From Breviolum minutum Mf 1.05b.01 (Eukaryota > Sar > Dinophyceae > Suessiales > Symbiodiniaceae), in assembly GCA_000507305.1 (NCBI GenBank), contig DF239806.1, forward strand, positions 1 to 64,000: a stretch of DNA of 64,000 nt, in the 5' to 3' direction. Shown here piece by piece: positions 36,884 to 46,761 of this stretch. The notes beneath the pieces were generated by a model. The model made no database searches, was not told where the DNA came from, and was given only the letters and a program-made list of their open reading frames with translations. Each line of letters starts with the position of its first letter. Position 1 is the stretch's first letter. Made by a program: the position numbers and the translations under genes.

Positions 36884-38538
36884 CTATTGCATTTCTGGTG
36901 TCTTTTGAGGTTGAAGATACAGACCCATCAGTAGCTCAGTTGGTGTGGTAGGTCCAGGTACCCTTCTACTTCCCCTCCTTGGAGGGCTGGGAGGGGTGCG
37001 AGGAACCATGTTTCTCACCCAAGGTGTCATGAACGGACGAAGCTCTTCTGGAGTTGCTGGAGCTGGACGAGGCGTCATTGGAGGAGGACCTGGTGGTGTA
37101 AATGGTGCATTCAAAGGTGGCAAATCAGGGGTTACCAACCCACCCCCATGATGCACGGGACTTGGTGGTGTAAGTGGTACACCCAAAGGCGGCAAAACAG
37201 GGGTTTGCAAGCCACCCCCATCACGCCGGGGACTTCGGGAACGGTCACCATTCTGGGAAGCTTGATCCTGGTCTGAATCACTCTGGATATCACGATAGTC
37301 ACCATAGTAAGTAGACTGAAGTGCGGCATCTGCATGTCCCACAGGAAAAGTCCATGCTGACCTGTCATTGGGTTAAAGAAACTGACTTTCACTTAGTGCA
37401 CTTGTGTGCCAGAAATGATGCTTTTAAAAATGATGTAGATAAAACTAAAAAGTTGAAGCATTATATTGCTTGATCTTGAGAACACTTTTAGTTTAGCCAA
37501 CCCCAACCTCCAAAATTCTCCAGCAGGGTCATACTGCCAGCTTTGTTCCGGATTCGGTTGGGTGTGTTCAACACTTTCAACATCTTCACCAGTGACACCA
37601 ATATCAAGACGATGATGTTGGGTATTCTGGTCCATTGGCTCATCACTGTCAATGCTGGGGGTGTCAACCAATAAGATTGGAGAATCCGGAAGCGTGGTTG
37701 GTGAATCTGTAATAGGTACCACATAATCACAGTCACCATCTTTGACTACAACTGTGGATGAAACAAAGACCACGTCCACACCCCCATCACACACTGGTTC
37801 ATCCCCAACATGCTCTGCCACAGGCTCATCAGGCATCAACGTTCCTGTGGTCATCATCATCCTCTTGAAAGAAGGCGTGCTGAGCTGGTCACTGAGCCAA
37901 ATGGTCTAAAAGGGCAGTGGAGGTCAAGGGGCTCTACCTGGTACACCAGTATTGAAAACATGGTACCTAAGTTCCAGGATATATTTCTTATATAATATGA
38001 ATGGATTTCCCTGCAATGCGTGTTGTTCAATCCATACCATATTTGTTTTGAGGTTCTTTGAGACTCAAAAAAGGCTTTTTTTGACTTTTTTCGAGCTTTT
38101 TGGAGCTTTTTGGAGCAAATTGAGGCAAATTGAGGCAAATTGAGAGGCCTCAATTTGCCTCAAAAAGCCTCAATTTGATCTCAATTTGGCCCAAACCCAT
38201 GGTTTTAGCAATAAATTCTATTTAAGCCTGGAGGGACATGTGAAAAGCTCCCAACTTTTGCAATTTGCTGCATTTATGCGGTTCCAAACACCACCTCCCA
38301 AACATGGATTCCTTTACCAATGGGACAAGCTGCTTCCTGACACGCTTCAATCGCATCAACCCAAGCACAGTCTTAGGGCTGCGGTTTGGAGAAGTGACAT
38401 GGTACTCACCAGAAGGGTCTTGTTCCAAAGTCCATACTGATTCTGCAGGAAGATCCAAAGCTTGTCCCCCAAAATTAGCGTTTGGGTCCCGTCCATGTTT
38501 TGCTCGATCATAGGTGGATCACAAGTAGCAGCTTCCAT
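36884..38538 (-). CDS. Gene C: unknown acidic then Pro/SR-rich protein (3 exons, 334 aa)
   Basis: Exons: 38538-38410, 37905-37508 and 37361-36884; 1005 nt, in frame, ending TAG. Exon 1 starts MEAATCDPPMIEQNMDG and uses a consensus GTGAGT donor. Exon 2 is acidic and Thr/Asp/Val-rich (PDEPVAEHVGDEPVCDGG, then many D, P, S and T residues) and ends SWQYDPAGEFW. Exon 3 has an RSRSPRR stretch followed by PPLGVPLTPPSP and PPLNAPFTPPGP-like repeats. Low complexity with an SR motif suggests a disordered nuclear protein; that is inference. A second frame overlaps exon 1 (see 38240-38502) and may replace it. Start about 180 bp downstream of gene B's stop. Confidence 0.55.
38085..38190. repeat. AATTGAGGC tandem and inverted repeats
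   Basis: GCAAATTGAGGCAAATTGAGG is followed within 20 bp by its complement GCCTCAATTTGCCTC and more CCTCAATTTG copies, preceded by repeated GAGCTTTTTG. It can form a long hairpin. The same AATTGAGGC word occurs in the left subterminal repeats, which suggests an element-specific protein-binding or structural site. Confidence 0.6.
38240..38502 (-). CDS. Alternative open frame overlapping gene C exon 1
   Basis: In a second frame, from an AG at 38503 to about 38240, the translation reads DPNANFGGQALDLPAESV, then WTLEQDPSGEYHV, then a basic stretch with RLKRVRKQLVPLVKES and WCLEPHKCSKLQK. WTLEQDPSGEY resembles WQYDPAGEFW at the end of gene C exon 2, which argues that this frame is used. It starts in a phase compatible with the exon 4 donor of gene B (38996). 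A GTAAAG at about 38314 or other GTs could end it. Which frame is real, or whether both are, cannot be settled here. Confidence 0.4.
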
Positions 38539-38719
38539 GCCAGCTGGACTGAAATCCTCCTCCTGCTTTATCGGTTTGTTTTTTTTGGATGAAGCATTCA
38601 ATTGTGTAAAAAGATAACAATATGAGGGGTAGCTACTGTATTCTTGAAAAATATTGATTGGATACACTTTTGCAAGATAGACTTGGGTAAAAACTTTAAA
38701 CAACATAAACGCATTGTTT

Positions 38720-40683
38720 TCATGACTCCTCTGCTGCTGCTTCTGCTGGAGTCGGAGTTGGTAATACTTCGGGAGCTTTGGCTACAGCAGAAACAGTGGT
38801 GGCACCTAGCGGTGGGAATCATGAGTATTCATTCTAAATGACTCTTCTGAATCTATGAATTCAAAGGATGCCACATACACAAACTTGAAAATATTTAGCA
38901 TATAACAAACATCAATAATAATAGTCAATTAACCCATCATTCAACTGAAGGTCCTGTTTGACCAAATGATCAAATGTTTTTTAACCTTGCCACACCTGGC
39001 CCTCCATGCCCACCCATACCAGGAAGCTTTGCTGAGAATGCTGCAACACCGGGAGGCAAAGCAGGAGGCGGAGAGTGCTGGGGCACTGCACTCTTTGGTG
39101 GTGGGGCTGTGGCATCAGGGGCAATCATGATATCAGAACAAGGCACAGGTGATTGACCAGGAGAAGCCAAAAGAAACCCTTCAGTGACACTGAAGGAAAT
39201 TGAATAGAATGATCCAATCGGGTCAGGTAAGGCAACACTACTCCCCAACTCACCATTGGTGCAATTGTAAGCCTCTAATTTCCACTGGCCATCTTCCCCC
39301 ACCCCAGTAACGAAAAAGTAGGGACCCTGTTGCTCTGTGACATTTTCCAGAGGGGCTGGTGTGCTTTCAGCTGGAAATGCTGATGGGGTATCTTTCACAG
39401 AATTACTAAACAGCTGTGCCACATGTTGGGTAATTTGGTCTGGGGTCCAATTAATACCATCAAGACGTCTACCAAGTCGATTGTACTCATCACGCATAGA
39501 GTCCATGCACTCAATCTTGTTCAGCCTCACAGTCAAGTCTTGTCTAGTAACCTAAAGACAGAAAAGGAAACCAACAATTGACAATATATACTGTACTCTG
39601 ATTTGAATTCAGGATTCAGCATATCAATAGATGAATCAAACTTAAAAACCTGGGTTAACAAACATGAAAGAAATTGATGGATGATGTTGAACCAGGGCTC
39701 GATGGCAAGCGGTCTGCTGGCACCAGACCACATGCAAGGTACAAATAACTCAGCAATGCATCCCTGCTAAGCTTTCCCAAAAAGATGCGAGTGAATTGCT
39801 CAGGATTGCAATGATGAAGCCAATCGCTAATGTGGAGATTCTTAGTTTAGCTGTGGGTTGAAGGATTTACCCAGGGACGGCCCACCTAATTTCCAGAAAT
39901 TGAAAAAGCCAGCTACTTATAAAGACTCAGATTATTTCAGACACTTTCAGTAACTATTTTCATAATTTATGAAACTATTGACTGTGATTATTCAAATATG
40001 TATGAGAAATGAATCCAAATTTGCTATGTTTTCCTAAATCAATTTACAAGTAAGTGTCCGGAACCAGGGCAATTGATGTATAGCTTGAGGAGTATTTTTC
40101 CACTTGCTTTGACTTCCCAGCTGATGATGCTGGCCCTCTGACTTTCGGTGCAGCTTTCCCCTTGCCGCCAGGACCACTGGCCAGCGCAGTAGCAGCATCA
40201 TACCCACCAGGCCAAGCAATCATCCTTAGTAACAGTGGCTGTCAATTTCAAACTGCTAGTGGGAATCAGAAAGCCTAAAAACTTAAAGATCTGGTCCAGG
40301 GGTTTTGTGTCAAAAGCAAAATGCATGATTCAAAGATGAACTGAACCCGTAGTGTAAAATCATTCATCTTAATTAAATATGTTTCTCAGAACTACTTTTC
40401 AGAAATTTGACACTAAAAAACAAACAAGCGGCGAAGAGGGCACTGGTGAAGGAACAGGTGGTACAGGTGGTGGTGGTGGGCCACCATAAGGTACCAAGGC
40501 GAAAGTGCTTGGATCAGGGGCAGCAAATGATGTTGCCACTGCTGGGACGGCTGGTGTTGGGTGGACTGGCCGGGCAGGGAACCCCCCCAAATTTGGTGGT
40601 ATTCCCGGTAGATTTGGCCGTGCAACTGGTGGTGGTGGTAAGTTAGGCCTACTCTTCCCAAATTGCCCTGGCCCAGGAAACAT
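38720..40683 (-). CDS. Gene B: unknown protein with proline-rich N terminus (5 exons, 416 aa)
   Basis: Exons: 40683-40426, 40238-40065, 39840-39664, 39551-38996 and 38805-38720; 1251 nt, 416 codons plus stop TGA. The ATG lies only about 230 bp after gene A's stop. The first 86 residues are Pro/Gly-rich (MFPGPGQFGK, then PPPPVARPN and GGPPPPPVPP). Exon 2 is Gly/Lys-rich, and exon 3 looks folded and helical (around ISDWLHHCNPEQFTRIF). Exon 4 opens with VTRQDLTVRLNKIECMD, contains W and aromatic residues around GPYFFVTGVGEDGQW, and ends in Pro/Ala/Gly-rich linker. I do not recognise a family. An alternative donor at 40048 (GTAAAT) for exon 2 is stronger by consensus but breaks frame with exon 3. 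Exon 4 could also splice to the open frame at 38502, fusing B to C. Confidence 0.62.
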
Positions 40684-40913
40684 AGGCTCGACAGTGAAGG
40701 CAAAAATTGCTACCGTGTTACACTGTAAGCTTGAACTCTCTTGGCTTTGAAAGCAATCACTACCAATGTATCTTCTACATGGTTGAAACATGGAATCTGG
40801 AAATTAACTGGGCACCTTTGCAAAACATCCTGATGAAACGTGTCAACTGCAATCCCTCGATGTTGCATTGCAGGAAACCCTACTGCACCCCAAATCTTAG
40901 AAACATATTTTTT

Positions 40914-43900
40914 TCAGCGGTCATCCGGCTCATCTTTGTTAGAAATTGGTGAGAAGCAGCATAGTGCCATCAACAATACGATACTTGCATTGCTAATATG
41001 CATGCTTTGTCCCGCCAGGAAATCACTACGGTCTGGATCAATGCAAGGAGCTGGAGATGTTAGCATGTTTTCAGCTAATTTTGCATTGACTGGCCACCCT
41101 AACGAAGCCATCTTCTCCTGCCCAGACATGAACCTGTAAGACTGCCGGTGTAAGAAACGGGCAGGATTTTTCCTGTAGCATGGTAGTCGCCGATTGGCAG
41201 ACCATGTAATGGCATACTCAAATCGATCACCAAGGAAGTCTACCAGATTTCTGTTTGTGCTTGGGTGGCTATGGTAACGCTGGGCGTATACCAAGTCAAG
41301 TTGATATACCAGGAACCTTTCCCGGTCAGTCATCAAATAGTCCACAGGCACACCCTTAGCTATATTATTGATTGGAAGCTTGCACACCAAACAATGTAAC
41401 AAATTGAAAGCCAATCAGAATTATTCATTTTCCCACTAGTATATCAAATTCCTTTTGAATTAGTAGTTGAGGTTTCACAAATTACATTCATTGGAACCCA
41501 TCCAAAAGAAAACACATACAGTAAAGAACTTGTTCAAATTTGATTGAGGTACAGGTTGGTAAACACGTTGCCTTTTGCGAGCCATATTCATCTCATCAAC
41601 GCATCTTGCCACATACTCTGTGATGAAATAATCATAGGGCTCTGTTTGCACCACTTTCTGGATCTCATGAGAAATGCTGTTATAGAGCTCAAAAACATCA
41701 TAGACATACTCCGTCTTGAAGACATTGTAATAGAAAATGTATGTCCTAGGACGTGAAATCCCGGCATGGCCAACATCACCCGGATTGACAAACAGTTGTA
41801 CCATCCTGTATGCAGGACCCAGAAGCGAAAGCACTTCGTGAGATTTGATGCCCTCGGATTTGAAGAGTGGCAGCAGCATGATTGCAAGGAAGGGGCTTGG
41901 GTTACCAGAAAACTGAGTGTCAACCCCCCTGTTTTGGGTTGGAATTTGGGGGGTTGACCCTTCCAAAAAAGGAGCAAACCCTGAAAAAAAATACATACAC
42001 AGAAATCAAACAACAAGTTTGCCATCAAATTAATACAGCCAAAAAGCAGGTGTGTTTTCTAAGACCAGAACTGGGGTTGCCATTTCTCTATGAAATTTTG
42101 CCCATACCAGGTAGCAAGAACCGAATCTACCATGTAGGTACATTCTTTTGCCAGCCGTTGAATTATCTTCGCACGGTAGCCCACTCATATCCACATCAAC
42201 TGGCTTGTTAATGGGGCATTCCCCACCATGGGTATGGCAAAACTGAGTAGACTTCAATCCAGCAGTTTCTACATCCATGACCCTTTTTGCAAAGTTGTCA
42301 TGCTCTTGAAAAGAACCTGTAGGAACCATCTCCTTCAAATCGCTGAAAACATGGGGAACAGGCTTGTAGCTTCCCACCCACTCGTTCACCCACTTGCAAT
42401 GATCAAAGATGACCTGTCTTGCTCGATGATTGAGTTCCTTAGCCATAAGGGACGACCAGGAAGTCAGGATTCATTCATGTCTAGAAAAATTTTTTAACAT
42501 GTAGTCAGGTCAATAAGTAAGTATCAAAGTTTCGATAAAATATAAAGAAATATTTTCAAAACAATTATGGAATAAATTCGTGGAACATCTAAATTGTGGG
42601 CAAGGGTCATGACATCTTTCAGATTTGATGTTCACATACAGACCGCAAGCAGAGCAGAGTACAGTCTTCTCAATCAGGTAGGCACATATTTCAGCAGTAA
42701 ATACTCCAGTGCAAGTTGAAGACATGCGTGATGCTTTGGTAAGGAATGATTCCTGCAATCAGAGTCCCAATGCTCAGAGGCTCAGGGATGATGCTGTTAC
42801 AAATGAATGATTCTACATGATTGTTTTATTTTGTTGTTGCAGTCATTGACACTTACGATATCGTTTTTGCATGTTCAAACCTGCAAATTTCAAATCCAAT
42901 GAATGACAATGGTATCCAAACAATTACTGTAAACTAAAGAACAACATGGCCACACCTCCAATACTTCCCTCGGGATGCATTTCCGGGTTACTGCCCAAGC
43001 CATTTGCAAGGCACGAGCTGCAATGGTCAAAGGAGTGTCATCGGATTTTACCTGAGCCGTTTGACAGCAAATAGTCAGGTCACCCTTGATCTTAGTGACC
43101 TCAAAAAACACATTATACGTATTTATATAAATAGAAGTATGCAAAGTAACCTCCAATCAATCATTGAAGATTTGCCCCTCGGACCAATTTCTCATGACAT
43201 CAGCCTAGAGACTTCAAATGGTGGTGCTGACATTACCGAACTTCTAGTGGGCACTGGTCCAGAATCAGAGTCAGCAGTGTCAGCGTCGCATGGTGTCACT
43301 CTCGTGAAGCTAAGGCTGGCTGCAGCCATAGCCAAGCGTGAGCGGGTCACCAATATGCAGGAAGGCGTTGTTTAACTGTTTCTCATGAAAACCAGATGAT
43401 GGGTCAGAAAGCGTGTTGGAATGTCACAGTTTCAAAAAGTTGTTGCTAGATGATAGTTAGTTCACATGATCTGTGATTAGTTGATTGAGTGTGGGCTAGG
43501 GCTAAGTCACTTGTTTGTCACCGACATTGAAATGACTGTCATTTTAGTCATTTGAGCTAAAAACATAGCATTGCTGGCTGAGTTTTTGAGTGGCTACTCT
43601 TGACTCCACTGTCAGTTTGGGTCTAGGCAAAATCAAAAAATAAGACCTGGAAAACATCATGTGGTTCTATCATCCTGATAATTTGTGTCAGTTGATCCAA
43701 GTTATATTCTGCCTTTGTAATGTATGGGGTCAATCAAAGTATATTACACCACCACCATTGATCCTGAAAATAATCTGTGTTTCCCGACAAGTGGGGTTGA
43801 GTAGCAGCCTTTCCCTAGAAAGGGGGCCGCCACATAGAAGAGCTCGGTTGGCTTGCCAGCAACATCGCTTCCATCAAAAAGAATCTGGCAGTGAGGGGAA

Positions 43901-44299
43901 AGGACACAAGCACAAGGATGGTTAAGTCTAGTGGGTCAGTTGATGACTCATGCCAATCAGCCCACTTACTGGGTCTGATGATGTACTATACAGATATTAT
44001 TGAAAACCTCCACTACCTTTTTTCTTTCTAAACCAGCCCACACTCAGCAGTCGCCTTCACATGGTCTTGCCCCAGCATATGCCGGCGAAAAACTTCAAGT
44101 GCATTCACCTGGAACAACATGGAACCCCACTCAAGCTCCCCCAAGTCTTGGCCTATCTAAGCTGCAACTGATTGATTCATACATGTGTATTTAAAGATAT
44201 ATCTTGACAAAAAACAATCATGTCTACTGTAATGTCTATTGCTTTAGGAAGGAGATACAAGCACATTTGATAGTGATGATGAGATTGATAGTGATGGTG

Positions 44300-44340
<41 letters not shown>

Positions 44341-45720
44341 GTAATGATGAAAATTTTGAAAAATGCTGCTTTGGCACAGCCACACGGTAAGCTGCAGATG
44401 GGACAGTAATCTTGCCACCACCCACACGGTTCAGGGCCTTCTTCAGAAATCTCTCCTTGGTTAGCCAAGTACTAGTCGAGTCTAGTGGGCAATCGGAACA
44501 ATATAAATAAAACTAAAATATCATAAACATGGGCAAACATTTGCCTAAATTCAGATATCTCAGTGTCCTGTTGGGAAAATACCAAGTCCATTGCTTGTGC
44601 CACATACGCCCATTTCTCAACTTTGTTTAGCTTCTTCCCAATTTTGCCAATAGCTCTGTTCAGAGGAGTAGTCAAGTCCATAAGGTGTTGCTCAAGAAGT
44701 AGAGCTAACTGCGTTAAGAGACTCAATGCTGACCTTTCTACAACCTGTTTCGCCCAAAGAATTTCCGAATTGCACTTTTTGTAAATCCACTTGGGCTTAT
44801 CTAGGCTAAAACTTAGAAAGTCAGCCAGATGGATTTGGCCTTCTGTGGGGTGTGAGGAAACCCATGGTTTTGACCGTGAAGACAAGTCTGACATCCATGT
44901 CATACGCAAGTAGTTGTTGAAGAACTCCGCTGACCACGGAACACACGAATATGCAGTCTTGAGCTCTTGCTCGACCCATGTCCCATTCCCCTGGATGTCT
45001 GTGAACAAGAAGTAAAATTTTGGGTGGTATATTGCAAGTCGGTCAATGAGCAACTTCAGGAAGTCATGAGCCCTCTTTCTGTCATCAACCTTTCTTTTGT
45101 CAAAACCCACCATCGATCCAACATAAGCTATCAAAAGACTCGTGGGCATGGCCTCTTCAACATGCTGATGTGAACCCGGAACAGGAGCAATGTTTGGAAC
45201 TGCTGACCCAGGCCACAACTGTCTATGTAAGTCACTAGCTCGAACATGCTGTTGTTTCAGGCTCTGTCTACAATGCTTCAGATTGCGTGACTCATACAAA
45301 TTGATAGCAACACCAGATGTGAGCCAGAGGCATTGTTGTGCTTGACGATCTTCTGGAAGAAATATCTGGAGTGTTCGATCTTGGTGTCCATCACTGATTG
45401 CCAAAGAGCCTTAGGCAAATTCTATCAAATTCTTGGGCATTCTGATTCTATTGGTTACTTTGCGTCTGCTTTGGCTGGGATAGATGATGCTGGTATATGC
45501 TGGTAATATGTGGGTGGCAGTGATATCGATAGATGATAATAGATGGAATGATGGATGGAAGATTGACATAGATTGGTTGATGGATTGCCAAGAGAAAAAG
45601 GTGTAGGGTGTGGCCAAGAATACCTAATGAAATCCTAATGAATGATTTGCAAACTAGGAAACGTAGGAAACTCGAATCTTTCTTTTCGAGTTCAGCATCG
45701 CCATCATCATCAGGGTCCAT
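40914..45720 (-). CDS. Gene A: large protein with C-terminal cytosine-5 DNA methyltransferase domain (10 exons, 921 aa)
   Basis: Exons in coding order: 45720-45672, 45409-44539, 44471-44228, 44108-44034, 43884-43789, 43051-42956, 42752-42636, 42437-42037, 41895-41520 and 41354-40914. All introns are GT-AG, every junction keeps frame, and the total of 2766 nt gives 921 codons plus stop. Residues 1-477 match nothing I recognise; they include a Ser/His run from a (GAT)n tract near residue 330. The methyltransferase domain follows: motif I-like CTGVFTAE near 491, acidic motif II start ELN at 517, motif IV GLPCEDNS with the catalytic Pro-Cys at about 604-605, a motif VI variant ENT at 643 (usually ENV), motif VIII-like HAGISRPR at 693-700, motif IX-like MSGQEKMASLGWP near 855, and motif X-like AGQSMHISNA near 890. 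Known chemistry of the family: methyl transfer from S-adenosylmethionine to C5 of cytosine. The exon 7 donor is the least certain edge. Confidence 0.88.
43052..43788 (-). other. Longest intron of gene A (737 bp)
   Basis: Lies between the exon ending CYSTPL and the exon starting VKSDDTPLT. Both strands have short open frames here (43135-43374 on plus; around 43380-43200 on minus), so a further small exon cannot be excluded, but none is needed to keep frame. Confidence 0.45.
44228..44338 (-). repeat. (GAT)n tract inside gene A exon 3
   Basis: About 45 bp of GAT at 44294-44338, read on the minus strand as consecutive Ser codons followed by a His/Tyr/Gln-rich stretch to 44228. It keeps frame in the gene A model, so the protein would carry a length-variable Ser run just after KQHFSKFSSLPP. 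Confidence 0.7.
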
Positions 45721-46014
45721 GGTCCTCAGCCAGAGTGGAAAAATATCACATGAAGTAAAGCACTTATGAATCAATATATTTGCATTGCAGCTGAGAATGG
45801 CCAAGACATGGGGAGCTTGAGTGGGGTTCCATTGTTCCAGATGATTGCACTTGAAATTTTTGGCTACTCATTCTGACTCATTGCTTGAAACCCTTCCTCC
45901 CAAGTTAAATTGCAGCAAAGCCTCAAAATGGCTCAGCCAGACCAAGTAGGGCAACTGCTTTCCCAATGGGCCCAAAATTGCTCTGTGATTGTCAGGTTTC
46001 AACAATTCCCAATA

Positions 46015-46110
46015 GATGCAAAAAAGGTCTGAGGCAAAAAAAGCATCAAAGAAGCTTTTTAAAGCTCAAAAAGGCTTAAAGAGCTTTAATAAAGCTTATT
46101 GAAGATTGCA
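46015..46110. repeat. Right subterminal AAGCTTT/AAAGCTC-rich repeats
   Basis: Short repeated words GAGGCAAAAAAAGC, GAAGCTTTTTAAAGCTC, AAAAAGGCTTAAAGAGCTTT and AATAAAGCTTATTG lie between gene A's start and the right terminal repeat. They resemble the AGCTTTTTG words at 38.1 kb. Promoter and transposase-binding roles are both possible. Confidence 0.45.
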
Positions 46111-46153
46111 ACATAAATCTTCTGAAAGAATTTGATGAAAACCTGATTTGACA

Positions 46154-46190
46154 TATACTCTCTGACCTGTACCCTGGGATGCCCTATCAC
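46154..46190 (-). repeat. Right terminal inverted repeat
   Basis: Read on the minus strand it begins GTGATAGGGCATCC and matches the left end with 7 mismatches in 37 positions. The bases directly outside are AAT, equal to the three bases preceding the left end. Confidence 0.82.
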
Positions 46191-46398
46191 AATGGGAGTT
46201 CATCTTACCAACCACCAAGAGGCCTTTTTTTTCATCTTTCCCAAAGGTTGCGTTTTTTTCGGCCCCAATGAAATGAATTGCACCGAAAAAAATGGGGGCA
46301 AACTCTCCCTTGGAAGGCCGGAGATTTCGATCGGATATTTACAAAAAAAAATATATCCATTTTTCCCAACAACTTACTAACAGTAGAAAAAAGATATG

Positions 46399-46508
46399 CT
46401 GGTTGGTGGTTAAACCAACCCATCTGAAAAATATTAATTAGTCATCATGGGTTCATCTTCCCCAAATAGTATATGAAAATAAAAAATATTTGAGTTGCCA
46501 CCACCTAG
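46399..46508. mobile_element. M1 element, first repeat outside the 16.1-kb element
   Basis: CTGGTTGGTGGTTAAACC to GAGTTGCCACCACCTAG, about 210 bp beyond the right terminal repeat. Confidence 0.92.
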
Positions 46509-46654
46509 ATATGGCAAAAACATCATCACCGGCTTCGTTTTCAGCCACTGGCTCCATTTGATGTTCCCTGGAACAAATTCTGAACCAGGTGAACCTAACA
46601 CAGTGGGAAAAAACCATCTTCCCAATTTGGGGCACTGAGATTCCCCTTTAGTCA

Positions 46655-46761
46655 TACTGTTGATGGAAGAAATCCTGCACCATTTATTGGGTAGATACTT
46701 TATCCCATTATTTACAGGGTTTCTTATACATCCCAGATGGTGCAGGATTTCTTCCATCAAC
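46655..46761. mobile_element. M6 element
   Basis: TACTGTTGATGGAAGAAATC to GCAGGATTTCTTCCATCAAC; long terminal complementarity. Confidence 0.9.

Larger units (their letters stand above)
30089..46190. mobile_element. 16.1-kb TIR-bounded DNA element carrying a C5 DNA methyltransferase and about four other genes
   Basis: The left end (30089-30125) and the reverse complement of the right end (46154-46190) match at 30 of 37 positions, both starting GTGATAGGG and ending GTATA. The trinucleotide AAT lies immediately outside each end (30086-30088 and 46191-46193), as a target-site duplication would. All recognisable genes inside are on the minus strand, start about 470 bp from the right end and stop about 270 bp from the left end. 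None of the M1-M7 elements that crowd the flanks occurs inside. Exons of a cysteine-rich gene lie on both sides, so the block probably sits in an intron. The short direct repeat does not identify a superfamily; the ends are not CACTA-type, and I recognise no known transposase with certainty. A large nested host locus with chance end similarity is the alternative, which I consider unlikely. Confidence 0.82.

Noticed and set aside
43004-43375. Plus-strand frame ending in a stop at 43.37 kb
   Set aside because: It overlaps the in-frame gene A exon 43051-42956 on the minus strand, and no plus-strand neighbours exist inside the element. A small opposite-strand gene is not fully excluded.
30089-46190. 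Retrotransposon or virus-derived integration
   Set aside because: No reverse transcriptase, integrase, capsid or DNA polymerase motifs were seen. Genes have many introns, and the ends are inverted rather than long direct repeats.
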